Assembly: GCF_900635445.1 (NCBI RefSeq)
Contig: NZ_LR134117.1
Coordinates: 2,480,001-2,544,000 of the forward strand
Direction of reading: 5' to 3'
Source of the DNA: Serratia odorifera
Lineage (GTDB): Bacteria > Pseudomonadota > Gammaproteobacteria > Enterobacterales > Enterobacteriaceae
Length of the DNA stretch: 64,000 bases
In this document: positions 27,808-36,716 of the stretch, piece by piece
Layout: every line of letters starts with the position of its first letter
How positions within the stretch are numbered: position 1 is the first letter of the stretch
Notes under the pieces: model-generated
Databases searched by the model: none
Seen by the model: the letters and a program-made list of their open reading frames with translations, nothing else
What the model was told of the DNA's origin: nothing
Made by a program: the position numbers and the translations under genes

Positions 27808-29543
27808 GTGAGTATCAAAACCCAATTACGCCGTCGCGAGACGGCGAATGACAGTCATCTACCGGTCAATTTGCACCCGTTGCTGCGCCGACTTTACGCC
27901 CAGCGCGGCGTTCAGGGCGAACAGGAGCTGGAGCGCAGCGTAAAAGGCATGCTGCCCTGGCAACTGCTGGATGGCATCGATGCCGCGGTGGACATTCTGC
28001 AACAGGCACTGGCGGACGGCCGCCGCATCATGATCGTTGGCGACTTTGACGCCGACGGCGCGACCAGTACCGCGTTGACGGTGTTGGCATTGCGCAGCAT
28101 GGGCGGCAACAACGTCCAGTATCTGGTACCGAACCGCTTTTGAGGACGGCTATGGCCTGAGTCCGGAAGTGGTTGAGCAGGCGGCGACCCGTGGCGCGCA
28201 GCTGATCGTGACCGTGGACAACGGCATTTCCTCTCACGCTGGCGTTGAGGTCGCACACGCCAAGGGGATGCAGGTACTGGTTACCGATCACCACCTGCCG
28301 GGGGAAACGCTGCCGGCAGCCGAAGCCATCGTCAACCCTAACCTGCGCGAATGCGCGTTCCCGTCGAAGTCGCTGGCCGGCGTCGGCGTGGCGTTTTATC
28401 TGATGCTGGCGTTGCGTGCGCGGCTGCGCGACAGCGGCTGGTTTGAACAGCGCGCGATGGCGATGCCCAATCTGGCCGAGCTGCTGGATCTGGTGGCGTT
28501 GGGTACGGTGGCCGACGTGGTGCCGCTTGATGCCAATAACCGCATTCTGGTGTATCAGGGGCTGAACCGTATCCGTGCCGGCAAGTGCCGCCCCGGGGTG
28601 CGTGCGCTGCTGGAGGTGGCCAATCGCGATGCGCGCCAGCTGGCGGCCAACGACCTGGGCTTTGCCCTCGGCCCGCGGCTGAATGCCGCCGGCCGGCTGG
28701 ATGACATGTCGATAGGCGTTGCGTTGCTGTTGAGCGACGACATTGCGCAGGCGCGCATGTTGGCCAACGATCTGGACGCGCTCAACCAGACGCGCCGCGA
28801 GATCGAGCAGGGCATGCAGGTGGAAGCGCTGCAGCTGTGCGACCAGCTTGAGCGTACCAGTACCACGCTACCGTACGGTTTGGCGATGTATCATCCCCGA
28901 ATGGCATCAGGGAGTGGTCGGCATATTGGCATCGCGCATCAAAGAGCGTTTTCACCGGCCGGTGATTGCCTTTGCCCCGGCGGGGGACGGTATTCTGAAA
29001 GGTTCTGGTCGTTCGATAGCCGGTCTGCACATGCGTGATGCGCTGGAGCGGCTCGACACCCTCAACCCCGGGCTGATGCTCAAGTTCGGCGGCCATGCGA
29101 TGGCAGCCGGGCTGTCGCTGGAGGAAGCGCGGTTTGACGAGTTCCGCCAGCGTTTTGGCGAACTGGTGGGTGAATGGCTCGATCCTGCGATGCTGGAGGG
29201 CGTTATCTGGTCCGATGGCGAACTGGCGATGCAGGAGCTGACGCTGGAAACGGCGGAGCTGTTGCGCGAAGGCGGCCCCTGGGGGCAGGCGTTCCCGGAG
29301 CCGACCTTCGACGGGCGGTTCCGTATTCTGCAACAGCGTCTGGTGGGTGAAAAACACCTGAAGCTGATGGTGGAGCCGCTTGGTGGCGGCCCACTGCTGG
29401 ACGGTATCGCCTTCAACGTTGATACCACGCTGTGGCCCGACAGCAGCGTGCGCGAAGTGGAGCTGGCCTACAAGCTCGACGTCAACGAGTTTCGCGGCAA
29501 CCGCAGCGTACAGCTGCTGATCCAGCATATCTGGCCCTACTGA
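27808..29543 (+). pseudogene. recJ: Single-stranded-DNA-specific exonuclease RecJ, two frameshifts (probable sequence errors)
   Basis: RecJ is a 5'-3' ssDNA exonuclease for recombination and mismatch repair. Frame one starts at GTG 27808 and includes VGDFDADGATS (motif I Asp residues), stopping at 28143 after LVPNRF. Frame two (EDGYGLSPEVVEQ, VTVDNGISSHAG, VTDHHLPG; DHH motif III) runs to about 28898. Frame three (EWHQGVVGILASRIKERF, FGGHAMAAGLSL) ends at 29543. One extra T in TTTT 28138-28141 and one extra C in CCCC 28895-28898 explain both breaks; removing them gives 577 residues, the E. coli length. All family motifs are otherwise intact. Confidence 0.93.
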
Positions 29544-29694
29544 GCCATTTGGCCGGGGCGTGGCTACTGCAGCGCCCCGGCAACTTCCCAGAAAAACTGC
29601 CTAACTCGCTATAATCTGTTACCCAGATCCGCTAGAATTATCGGTTCCATGGCATCCCGCCATTGACGACATCTAACGTAAGAACGCTAAAACC

Positions 29695-30793
29695 ATGTTT
29701 GAAATAAACCCGGTAAAAAACCGAATTCAGGACCTGTCCGAGCGGACTGCCGTTCTTAGGGGGTATCTTTGACTATGATGCCAAGAAAGAACGCTTAGAA
29801 GAAGTTAACGCCGAGCTGGAACAGCCGGACGTCTGGAACGAGCCCGAACGCGCGCAGGCGCTGGGTAAGGAACGTTCCGCGCTCGAAGCCATCGTTGAAA
29901 CCATCGACAACCTGAGCCAGGGTGAAGAAGATGTGACCGGCCTGCTTGAGCTGGCGGTTGAAGCCGACGATGAAGAAACCTTTAACGAGGCGGTGGTTGA
30001 GCTTGATCAACTGATCGCCAAGCTGGAACAGCTAGAATTCCGTCGTATGTTCTCTGGTGAATACGACAGCGCGGATTGCTACCTGGACATTCAGGCGGGT
30101 TCCGGCGGCACCGAAGCGCAGGACTGGGCCAGCATGCTGCTGCGCATGTACTTGCGTTGGGCAGAAGCCAAAGGCTTCAAGACCGAAGTGATTGAAGAGT
30201 CCGACGGCGACGTTGCGGGCCTGAAATCAGCCACCATCAAGATTATCGGTGACTACGCGTTCGGCTGGTTGCGCACTGAAACCGGCGTTCATCGCCTGGT
30301 GCGCAAGAGCCCGTTCGACTCCGGCGGTCGCCGTCACACCTCGTTCAGTTCGGTGTTTGTCTACCCGGAAGTCGATGAAGATATCGATATCGACATCAAC
30401 CCGGCGGATCTGCGTATCGACGTTTACCGCGCTTCAGGTGCCGGTGGTCAGCACGTCAACAAAACCGAGTCCGCGGTGCGTATTACCCACTTGCCGACCA
30501 ACATCGTCGTGCAGTGCCAGAACGACCGTTCACAGCATAAGAACAAGGATCAGGCATTCAAACAGCTGCGAGCCAAGCTGTATGAATACGAGATGCAAAA
30601 GAAAAATGCTGACAAACAGGCGTTGGAAGACAACAAGTCCGATATCGGCTGGGGTAGCCAGATCCGCTCTTACGTACTGGATGATTCCCGTATCAAGGAT
30701 TTGCGCACCAACGTTGAAACGCGTAACACGCAGGCCGTACTGGATGGCGACCTGGATAAATTCATTGAGGCAAGTTTGAAAGCCGGGTTATGA
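29695..30793 (+). CDS. prfB: Peptide chain release factor 2, with programmed +1 frameshift
   Basis: RF2 reads UGA and UAA stop codons. The ATG at 29695 opens 25 codons that end with CTT TGA C at 29767-29773. Ribosomes shift +1 at this site and continue in the frame that runs to 30793, giving 365 residues, exactly the E. coli length. The codon-recognition tripeptide SPF is in VRKSPFDSGG and the catalytic GGQ is in SGAGGQHVNKTESA. The shift lets RF2 regulate its own synthesis. The gene precedes lysS by 9 nt, so they form an operon. A calling program that ignores the shift would start the gene too late. Confidence 0.97.
29758..29773 (+). promoter_or_regulatory. prfB programmed frameshift site
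   Basis: The internal Shine-Dalgarno-like AGGGGG (29758-29763) is followed by TAT CTT TGA C. This is the same layout as E. coli prfB: CUU slips to UUU, with the in-frame UGA as codon 26. Confidence 0.97.
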
Positions 30794-30802
30794 GGAACAG
30801 AA

Positions 30803-32320
30803 ATGTCTGAGCAACAATCACAGGGCGCCGATCAGGCGTTGGATCTCAACAACGAGCTGCAGTCACGCCGCGAGAAGCTGGCTGCGCTGCGCGAGAACGG
30901 CATTGCGTTCCCGAATGATTTCCGTCGTGACACCACGTCCGACAAGCTGCACGCCGAGTACGACAGCAAGGAAAACGACGAGCTGGAAGCGCTGGGCGTA
31001 GAAGTGACCGTCGCTGGCCGCATGATGACCCGTCGTATCATGGGCAAGGCGTCGTTCGTTACGCTGCAGGACGTGGGCGGTCGCATTCAGCTGTACGTCG
31101 CGCGCGACGATCTGGCGGAAGGCGTTTACAACGAGCAGTTCAAAAAGTGGGATCTGGGCGATATCCTGGGCGCACGCGGCAAGCTGTTCAAAACCAAGAC
31201 CGGCGAACTGTCGATCCACTGCACCGAACTGCGTCTGTTGACCAAAGCCCTGCGTCCGTTGCCGGACAAGTTCCACGGCCTGGCCGATCAGGAAACCCGC
31301 TATCGCCAGCGCTATCTTGATCTGATCGCCAACGAAGAGTCACGCAATACCTTTAAAGTGCGTTCGCAGATCATGTCTGGCATTCGTAACTTTATGGTTG
31401 GCCGCGGCTTTATGGAAGTCGAAACGCCAATGATGCAGGTGATCCCGGGGGGCGCGTCTGCCCGTCCGTTCGTCACGCACCATAATGCGCTTGATATCGA
31501 CATGTATCTGCGTATTGCGCCAGAGCTGTACCTCAAGCGTTTGGTGGTCGGCGGCTTCGAGCGGGTGTTCGAAATCAACCGTAACTTCCGTAACGAAGGC
31601 GTTTCGCCGCGTCACAACCCAGAGTTCACCATGATGGAACTCTATATGGCGTACGCGGATTACAAAGATCTGATCGAACTGACCGAATCGCTGTTCCGTA
31701 CTCTGGCGCAAGACGTGCTGGGTAAAACGGCGGTGCAGTACGGTGATGAAGTGTTCGACTTCGGCAAGCCGTTTGAAAAGCTGACCATGCGCGAAGCGAT
31801 CAAAAAATACCGTCCGGAAACCGACCTGGCCGATCTGGATGACTTTGACAAGGCAAAAGCGATTGCCGAATCGATTGGCATCAAGGTTGAGAAGAGCTGG
31901 GGTCTGGGCCGCGTAGTGACCGAAATTTTCGAGGAAACTGCCGAAAGCCACCTGATCCAGCCGACCTTCATTACCGAATATCCGGCTGAGGTTTCCCCGC
32001 TGGCGCGTCGTAACGACCAGAACCCGGAAATCACCGATCGCTTTGAGTTCTTCATTGGCGGCCGTGAAATCGGTAACGGCTTCTCCGAGCTGAACGACGC
32101 AGAAGACCAGGCTCAGCGCTTTGCCGACCAGGTTGCGGCGAAGGACGCGGGTGACGACGAAGCGATGTTCTACGATGAAGACTACGTAACATCGCTGGAG
32201 CACGGCCTGCCGCCAACCGCTGGCCTCGGCATCGGTATTGACCGTATGGTGATGCTGTTTACCAACAGCCACACCATCCGTGACGTGATCTTGTTCCCGG
32301 CAATGCGCCCGACCAAATAA
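30803..32320 (+). CDS. lysS: Lysyl-tRNA synthetase (class II)
   Basis: The 505-residue enzyme charges tRNA-Lys. It has an N-terminal OB-fold anticodon-binding domain (about 60-150) and a class II catalytic core. Motif 1 is FMEVETPMMQ, motif 2 FRNEGVSPRHNPEFTMMELY and motif 3 GLGIGIDRMVML. Length fits E. coli LysS (505). Downstream partner of prfB; a terminator follows at once. Confidence 0.97.
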   Translation: MSEQQSQGADQALDLNNELQSRREKLAALRENGIAFPNDFRRDTTSDKLHAEYDSKENDELEALGVEVTVAGRMMTRRIMGKASFVTLQDVGGRIQLYVARDDLAEGVYNEQFKKWDLGDILGARGKLFKTKTGELSIHCTELRLLTKALRPLPDKFHGLADQETRYRQRYLDLIANEESRNTFKVRSQIMSGIRNFMVGRGFMEVETPMMQVIPGGASARPFVTHHNALDIDMYLRIAPELYLKRLVVGGFERVFEINRNFRNEGVSPRHNPEFTMMELYMAYADYKDLIELTESLFRTLAQDVLGKTAVQYGDEVFDFGKPFEKLTMREAIKKYRPETDLADLDDFDKAKAIAESIGIKVEKSWGLGRVVTEIFEETAESHLIQPTFITEYPAEVSPLARRNDQNPEITDRFEFFIGGREIGNGFSELNDAEDQAQRFADQVAAKDAGDDEAMFYDEDYVTSLEHGLPPTAGLGIGIDRMVMLFTNSHTIRDVILFPAMRPTK

Positions 32321-32335
32321 GATCCACAGCCGAAT

Positions 32336-32369
32336 AAAAACCGGTGCAGGCTGCTGCGCCGGTTTTTTT
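32336..32369 (+). terminator. Rho-independent terminator after lysS
   Basis: Stem CCGGTGCAG / CTGCGCCGG (one G-T pair) is followed by seven T residues and preceded by an A run, so it may work in both directions. Confidence 0.9.
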
Positions 32370-32430
32370 ATCCTCAGCGTCTGCAGTGAACTAACTGCCT
32401 AAAACATCAGCAGTTATGTGCGAACTCTGC

Positions 32431-32458
32431 TTGCCCGCCGGCGATAACCGGTTATAAT
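32431..32458 (+). promoter_or_regulatory. Promoter of the tRNA-Gly gene
   Basis: TTGCCC (-35) and TATAAT (-10) are separated by 16 bp, and the tRNA begins 17 nt after the -10. The -10 is a perfect consensus hexamer. Confidence 0.75.
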
Positions 32459-32475
32459 GCCAGTCGCACACCGTT

Positions 32476-32549
32476 GCGGGTGTAGTTCAATGGTAGAACG
32501 GCAGCTTCCCAAGCTGCATACGAGGGTTCGATTCCCTTCACCCGCTCCA
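32476..32549 (+). tRNA. glyU: tRNA-Gly (CCC)
   Basis: A 74-nt cloverleaf with the encoded CCA end. The acceptor stem is GCGGGTG / CACCCGC, the D-loop is TTCAATGGTAGAA, the anticodon loop CTTCCCAAG reads CCC, and the T arm is GAGGGTTCGATTCCCTTC. It decodes GGG. It is nearly the same as E. coli glyU. The accessory region starts directly after its 3' end, a common integration point. Confidence 0.96.
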
Positions 32550-33053
32550 AACCTTCCTGTTAGTACCTTTTCGGTAAAAAAAATCAGCAAGTTAAGAAGT
32601 GGTTGAATGTTCAGGTACCTACAAAGGTATCCCAAGGAATTGCCCATCGCTGTTGTGGCTTGGCGTGTGGTTCTGGGAGCATATCAAACCGCTGGCGGTC
32701 GTTCTACTGTCTTACCGCGATAGCTCAACAAGAACAGTATGCCGCACCACCGGCTTTAAACTCTCCCAAAACATAGCGCGCCACAGCATTGAGCCCCGAT
32801 GCCCCTTAACAGGGATAAACAGGCTCAAGTGATACGCACCGGTAGCGAAAGATCCGGCTCTATCTCTGGCTGGCCCACGGTTCCGTTAGGATGCACGGGC
32901 GACCTGATAACGATGGGGCGCTATGATAATCTGATGATGTCGCTGACGCTCCGCTGCTTAGGTATCACTAACCGGGGCTTTATGGCTGGTATTGCCCTGA
33001 ATGAGGATTAACCGTAACATTAGAGCATCTAATATGGGAGAAATGGATGACGT
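32550..33053 (+). other. Gene-poor stretch after tRNA-Gly, with possible gene remnant
   Basis: About 504 bp with no gene I can defend. A frame at 32799-33011 ends GITNRGFMAGIALNED just before the next gene. A diverged copy of this end (GFMEGIALN) recurs at about 38729-38760 before the STM2901-like gene. These may be remnants of the 3' end of one ancestral gene. No integrase gene and no repeat of the tRNA 3' end was seen in the window. Confidence 0.4.
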
Positions 33054-33695
33054 ATGGATTATAAGCAGGTGGCGACCGCAATCTATGATGGTATAACCTC
33101 AATGCCGCTTGATTTAGTCTATGGTGCCAAACGGACATATCTTGGTTCAGGGGCTTTAGGCAGTGAGTACAAGCTCCGAAACGAAGAAGAAAATGAACGC
33201 CTGTTTCGCTCCATCAAAATGGGGATAGATAATAGAAAACCAATCTATCGCGCAATCCAAATTATTCTCGATGACTTCTTCAACAGCCTACCCGACGAAG
33301 TAAAGCACAAGGTGTACACCCGTATATTAGGAAGCGGTTTTCACATGGCGGGAAGAACAGCCACACAGATTTTAGTTGTTCGTCAACTATCACAGTATCT
33401 TGTCTCACAAATTGTTGACAGGGCACTGTATCAACGCCTGTTTAAATTCGGTATTTGGAGTTCAATTAATACAGCCTTGATTATGGGCGTTATTGAACGT
33501 GCGGCATTAGCTTCACGTCAGCTCCTAGCGCAACACCCTGACACGTACTATAAACTAAGGCGCGAAAATCTCGATATGATTTATTTCCTCATTGAGCCTG
33601 CGATGGAGAATTATCTTGCTTTCATCAAGGCATACAGGAATAAAGAACTAACATACGCAAGGATAAATAGTGAGCTTAATAAAATCTTTTCTTGA
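33054..33695 (+). CDS. Hypothetical protein, possible partner of the downstream small membrane protein
   Basis: The 213-residue product has no motif I recognise. It is rich in charged and aromatic residues, and it starts MDYKQVATAIYDGITSMP. Glycine-rich patches occur in the middle (GSGALGSEY about 39-47 and GSGFHMAGRTATQ about 98-110), and a moderately hydrophobic segment falls near 138-155 (FGIWSSINTALIMGVIE). No signal peptide is visible. Its end overlaps the next gene (33670), so the two are translated together. Base composition is more AT-rich than the core genes. A two-gene effector/immunity pair is one possible reading, with no direct support. Confidence 0.65.
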   Translation: MDYKQVATAIYDGITSMPLDLVYGAKRTYLGSGALGSEYKLRNEEENERLFRSIKMGIDNRKPIYRAIQIILDDFFNSLPDEVKHKVYTRILGSGFHMAGRTATQILVVRQLSQYLVSQIVDRALYQRLFKFGIWSSINTALIMGVIERAALASRQLLAQHPDTYYKLRRENLDMIYFLIEPAMENYLAFIKAYRNKELTYARINSELNKIFS

Positions 33696-33885
33696 TAAAT
33701 TGGCCTCTCTTATAGGTCGAGGGCTTTTAGCAATCATAGAAACGTTAGCTATGACAATCTTCGTTATTTTGGCTTTTGTATCCCCATTCTTTTTTGATAA
33801 TTGGGTGTTCGGAATTAGTGCATTCTTTTTCTTCTTGATTCTAGCGTATCTGGTGCTTAAGGTAATACCTCAGAATGAGGATTAA
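33670..33885 (+). CDS. Small membrane protein, 71 residues
   Basis: It starts at GTG 33670 and overlaps the preceding gene by 26 nt. Two membrane helices are clear: about 20-38 (LAIIETLAMTIFVILAFVS) and 45-63 (WVFGISAFFFFLILAYLVL). The N-terminus is amphipathic and the tail VIPQNED is charged. The function is unknown. Translational coupling makes it a likely partner of the 213-residue protein. Confidence 0.6.
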   Translation: MSLIKSFLDKLASLIGRGLLAIIETLAMTIFVILAFVSPFFFDNWVFGISAFFFFLILAYLVLKVIPQNED

Positions 33886-34288
33886 CAATAATCTGGTGTA
33901 AGTTCTATGTTCAACTGAATTTTATTATATTCAGGCGAGGCCCTCCCTCCACCGGCTCACGCTCACTAGCCCCCGTACCCCTCCCGCTCTGGCAGCGCCC
34001 AGAGTCGGGGCGGCGCATCCTGATCCTACCCACGTAATGTGGATACGGCCCTAAGCGAGGTTTTGGTTTTCAAACTGTTCCAGGCTAAGACCGCACAGGC
34101 ACTGTGACGACGCCAGCGATTGTAATCGCACTCGATATAATTAAACACTGCCGTTCGCATTATTTCCCGGCTGGCAAAGTCCTCCCCATGGATACATTCC
34201 ACCTTCAGTGAGTGAAAGAAGCTTTCCGCACAGGCATTGTCATAACAACAGCCTTTAGTGTCAATACCGATCGAATTCTGACCCACCC

Positions 34289-35892
34289 GGAGGTGCGGAC
34301 GATTTCCTGGACACTCAGGAGATAAATAATGTTTACCGAAGCAGAACGGCTCCGCGCAATTGAACTTTACTTTAAATACGGCAGAAAACTGGCTCCCGTG
34401 GTTCGTGAACTGGGTTACCCTTCTAAAAGAAATCTGCGACGCTGGATCCGTTTATGGGAAGCGAGTGACGGTGCTACAAAAGCCATTCGCCGTAAGCCAC
34501 GTTACTCTGATGTGCAAAAGCAGGCTGCTGTTGAACATTATCTTAACCATGGCTGCTGCCTGGCGTTTACCAGCAGGACCCTTGGTTATCCCTGCTGTGA
34601 TGTACTGGCTCGCTGGGTTAATGAACGTCATCCCGACAGACGGCTTATTTTCACCAGTACGATCAATCAAAATGCACCTTTTGAACCTGAGGTGAAACGT
34701 CAGGCTGTCATGGCGCTTAGTACACGGCATGTACCTGCCAGAGAAATCGCCATGAAAATTGGCATCAGTCGCACGGTATTGTACAAATGGAAAGATGAAA
34801 TCATCGGCGATGAGGCTTACCAGTCCATGCGCAAACATGAAAGACCGTCTCTTACGGAGGAGCGCGACGCGCTGCGCGAAGAGGTTAACCGACTCAATCA
34901 GGAGATACGTCGACAGCAGATGGAGATCGACATCCTGAAAAAAGCGGAGGAAATCATAAAAAAAGATCCGGACATCAGCGTCAACACTCTGACAAACAGG
35001 GAAAAGACACAGATCGCTGATGTCCTGAGAGACTCGTACCCGTTGACAGAGCTGCTGCGAGTCCTTGTACTTGCGCGGAGCAGCTTTTTTTACCACCGGA
35101 CAGCACTGCGCTCGGGAGACAAATACGCGACCGTACGTATCGCAATGACAGAGATCTTCAACGGCAACTATCGTTGTTATGGCTATCGCCGTCTGCACGC
35201 TATGCTACGGCACAAAGGTCTGCGGCTCTCTGAAAAGGTGGTGCGCAGGCTGATGGTGGAAGAGCAGCTTGTTGTCAGTCGTTCCCGGCGCCGGCGCTAC
35301 AGCTCGTACTGCGGAGAAATCGGCCCGGCACCTGATAATCTTCTCGCCAGAGATTTTAAAGCGGCGCAGCCTAATCAAAAATGGCTGACGGATATCACGG
35401 AGTTCCAGCTTCCGGCCGGTAAAGTGTGGTTGTCGCCAGTGGTGGACTGCTTCGATGGCAAAGTGGTGAGCTGGTCGCTCAGTACACGCCCAGATGCAGA
35501 GCTGGCCAATACGATGCTGGAAAGCGCGATCGGCACGTTAAACGCAGGCGATCGTCCGGTCATCCACAGTGACAGAGGCGGGCATTACCGCTGGCCGGGA
35601 TGGCTGGCGCGGGTGAATGCGGCAGGTCTTATCCGCTCTATGTCCCGCAAGGGGTGTTCACCGGATAATGCGGCGTGCGAAGGGTTCTTCGGTCGGCTGA
35701 AAACTGAAATGTATTACGGTCGTGAGTGGTCAAACGTGACGCTGGAAAACTTCATGCAGCATGTGGATGCTTACATCCGGTGGTATAACGAACGACGTAT
35801 TAAACTGTCGCTGGGCGCAGTTAGCCCGGAAGTGTATCGGCGACAACTTGGGATCACACAGTAAATCAGTCCAGGAAAACATCCGCACCCCC
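34289..35892 (+). mobile_element. IS3-family-like element (1.6 kb, single transposase gene) inside the IS21 end
   Basis: Terminal inverted repeats GGAGGTGCGGACGATTTCC at 34289 and, inverted, GGGGGTGCGGATGTTTTCC at 35892, both continuing TGGAC, enclose one 511-codon transposase gene. The insertion splits the IS21 left end between its first and second terminal repeats. A 3-bp target duplication CCC (34286-34288, 35893-35895) is likely, although the C run makes the exact edge uncertain. Inverted repeats and gene are intact, so it is probably the youngest of the three. Confidence 0.85.
34329..35864 (+). CDS. IS3-family transposase, single-ORF form
   Basis: The 511-residue transposase has several helix-turn-helix segments in its N-terminal part (about 1-60, 65-95 and 120-160) and then a leucine-zipper-like coiled coil (EERDALREEVNRLNQEIRRQQMEIDILKK). 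An HTH_21-like segment GNYRCYGYRRLHAMLRHKG follows. The DDE integrase core has Asp in WLTDITEF, Asp in VIHSDRGGHY and Glu in NAACEGFFGRLK. In typical IS3 elements the first part (OrfA) and second part (OrfB) are joined by a frameshift; here both are in one frame. No break is seen. Confidence 0.93.
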   Translation: MFTEAERLRAIELYFKYGRKLAPVVRELGYPSKRNLRRWIRLWEASDGATKAIRRKPRYSDVQKQAAVEHYLNHGCCLAFTSRTLGYPCCDVLARWVNERHPDRRLIFTSTINQNAPFEPEVKRQAVMALSTRHVPAREIAMKIGISRTVLYKWKDEIIGDEAYQSMRKHERPSLTEERDALREEVNRLNQEIRRQQMEIDILKKAEEIIKKDPDISVNTLTNREKTQIADVLRDSYPLTELLRVLVLARSSFFYHRTALRSGDKYATVRIAMTEIFNGNYRCYGYRRLHAMLRHKGLRLSEKVVRRLMVEEQLVVSRSRRRRYSSYCGEIGPAPDNLLARDFKAAQPNQKWLTDITEFQLPAGKVWLSPVVDCFDGKVVSWSLSTRPDAELANTMLESAIGTLNAGDRPVIHSDRGGHYRWPGWLARVNAAGLIRSMSRKGCSPDNAACEGFFGRLKTEMYYGREWSNVTLENFMQHVDAYIRWYNERRIKLSLGAVSPEVYRRQLGITQ

Positions 35893-35927
35893 CCCTGCCA
35901 AAGTAAAACTGACCCACCCCCTTTGAA

Positions 35928-36716
35928 TTACTCGAGCGCTGTTGCTTTCGTTTTCTTCTGGAGTTGGCCGCTTTTCAGCTTATCTTTCAGTCGATAGCTT
36001 TGACCGCTGATTTGCGCGATATGCGCATGGTGAAGCAGCCGATCCAGCATTGCCGCCGTCAGCGTCTCGTCATCACCAAACGTTCCTGACCACTGCGTAA
36101 ACGGCAGGTTGCTGGTCAGGATCACGCTGCCTGACTCATACCGTTTAGCGACAACCTGGAAGAACAGGTTCGCCTCCATTTTGCCGAACGGCAGATAGCC
36201 CACTTCGTCGATGATCAACAACTTAGGCTTACCTACGACGCGGTTCAGGTAGCCCTTCAGATCACCCTGACGGTGTGACGCCATCAGTTGCAGCATCATA
36301 TCGGCGGCGGTGATGAACCGAATGCTTAAACCCGCCATCGCGGCTTTATAGCCAATCGCGGTCGCCAGGTGCGTCTTGCCGACGCCAGAAGGCCCGAGCA
36401 GGACAACGTTCTCCTGACGCTCTATAAATGCAAGACCCGCTAACTCCTGGATCTGGCTTCGTGGAACGCCGCTGGCATAGGCGTAATCGAACTGCTCCAG
36501 TGTTTTTATCACCGGCAGGCCTGATAACCGCAAAATGGTCTGCCGACGCCGTTCGTTCAGGCCATCATGCTGGAGCTGCAAAACGGCTTCCAGGAAGTCG
36601 GCATGTGTGCCGCTGTTGTCGATGGTCGCCTGTGCCACACCGGGCCACTCTGCCGGCAGGCGGTCGAGCTTGAGTTGTTCGCAAAGCGCTGTAATACGAT
36701 CATGCTGAAGGTTCAT
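35928..36716 (-). CDS. istB: IS21-family transposition helper ATPase IstB
   Basis: The 262-residue AAA+ ATPase has Walker A GPSGVGKTH (about 109-117), Walker B LLIIDEVGYLP and the sensor segment VILTSNLPF. It is related to DnaC and directs the IstA transposase to target DNA. The start overlaps the istA stop by four bases, the standard istAB coupling. The gene looks intact. Confidence 0.95.
   Translation of the reverse strand: MNLQHDRITALCEQLKLDRLPAEWPGVAQATIDNSGTHADFLEAVLQLQHDGLNERRRQTILRLSGLPVIKTLEQFDYAYASGVPRSQIQELAGLAFIERQENVVLLGPSGVGKTHLATAIGYKAAMAGLSIRFITAADMMLQLMASHRQGDLKGYLNRVVGKPKLLIIDEVGYLPFGKMEANLFFQVVAKRYESGSVILTSNLPFTQWSGTFGDDETLTAAMLDRLLHHAHIAQISGQSYRLKDKLKSGQLQKKTKATALE

Noticed and set aside
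32799..33011. 70-codon frame after tRNA-Gly
   Set aside because: Only its last residues recur elsewhere; the start is arbitrary, so it is listed as a possible remnant, not as a gene.
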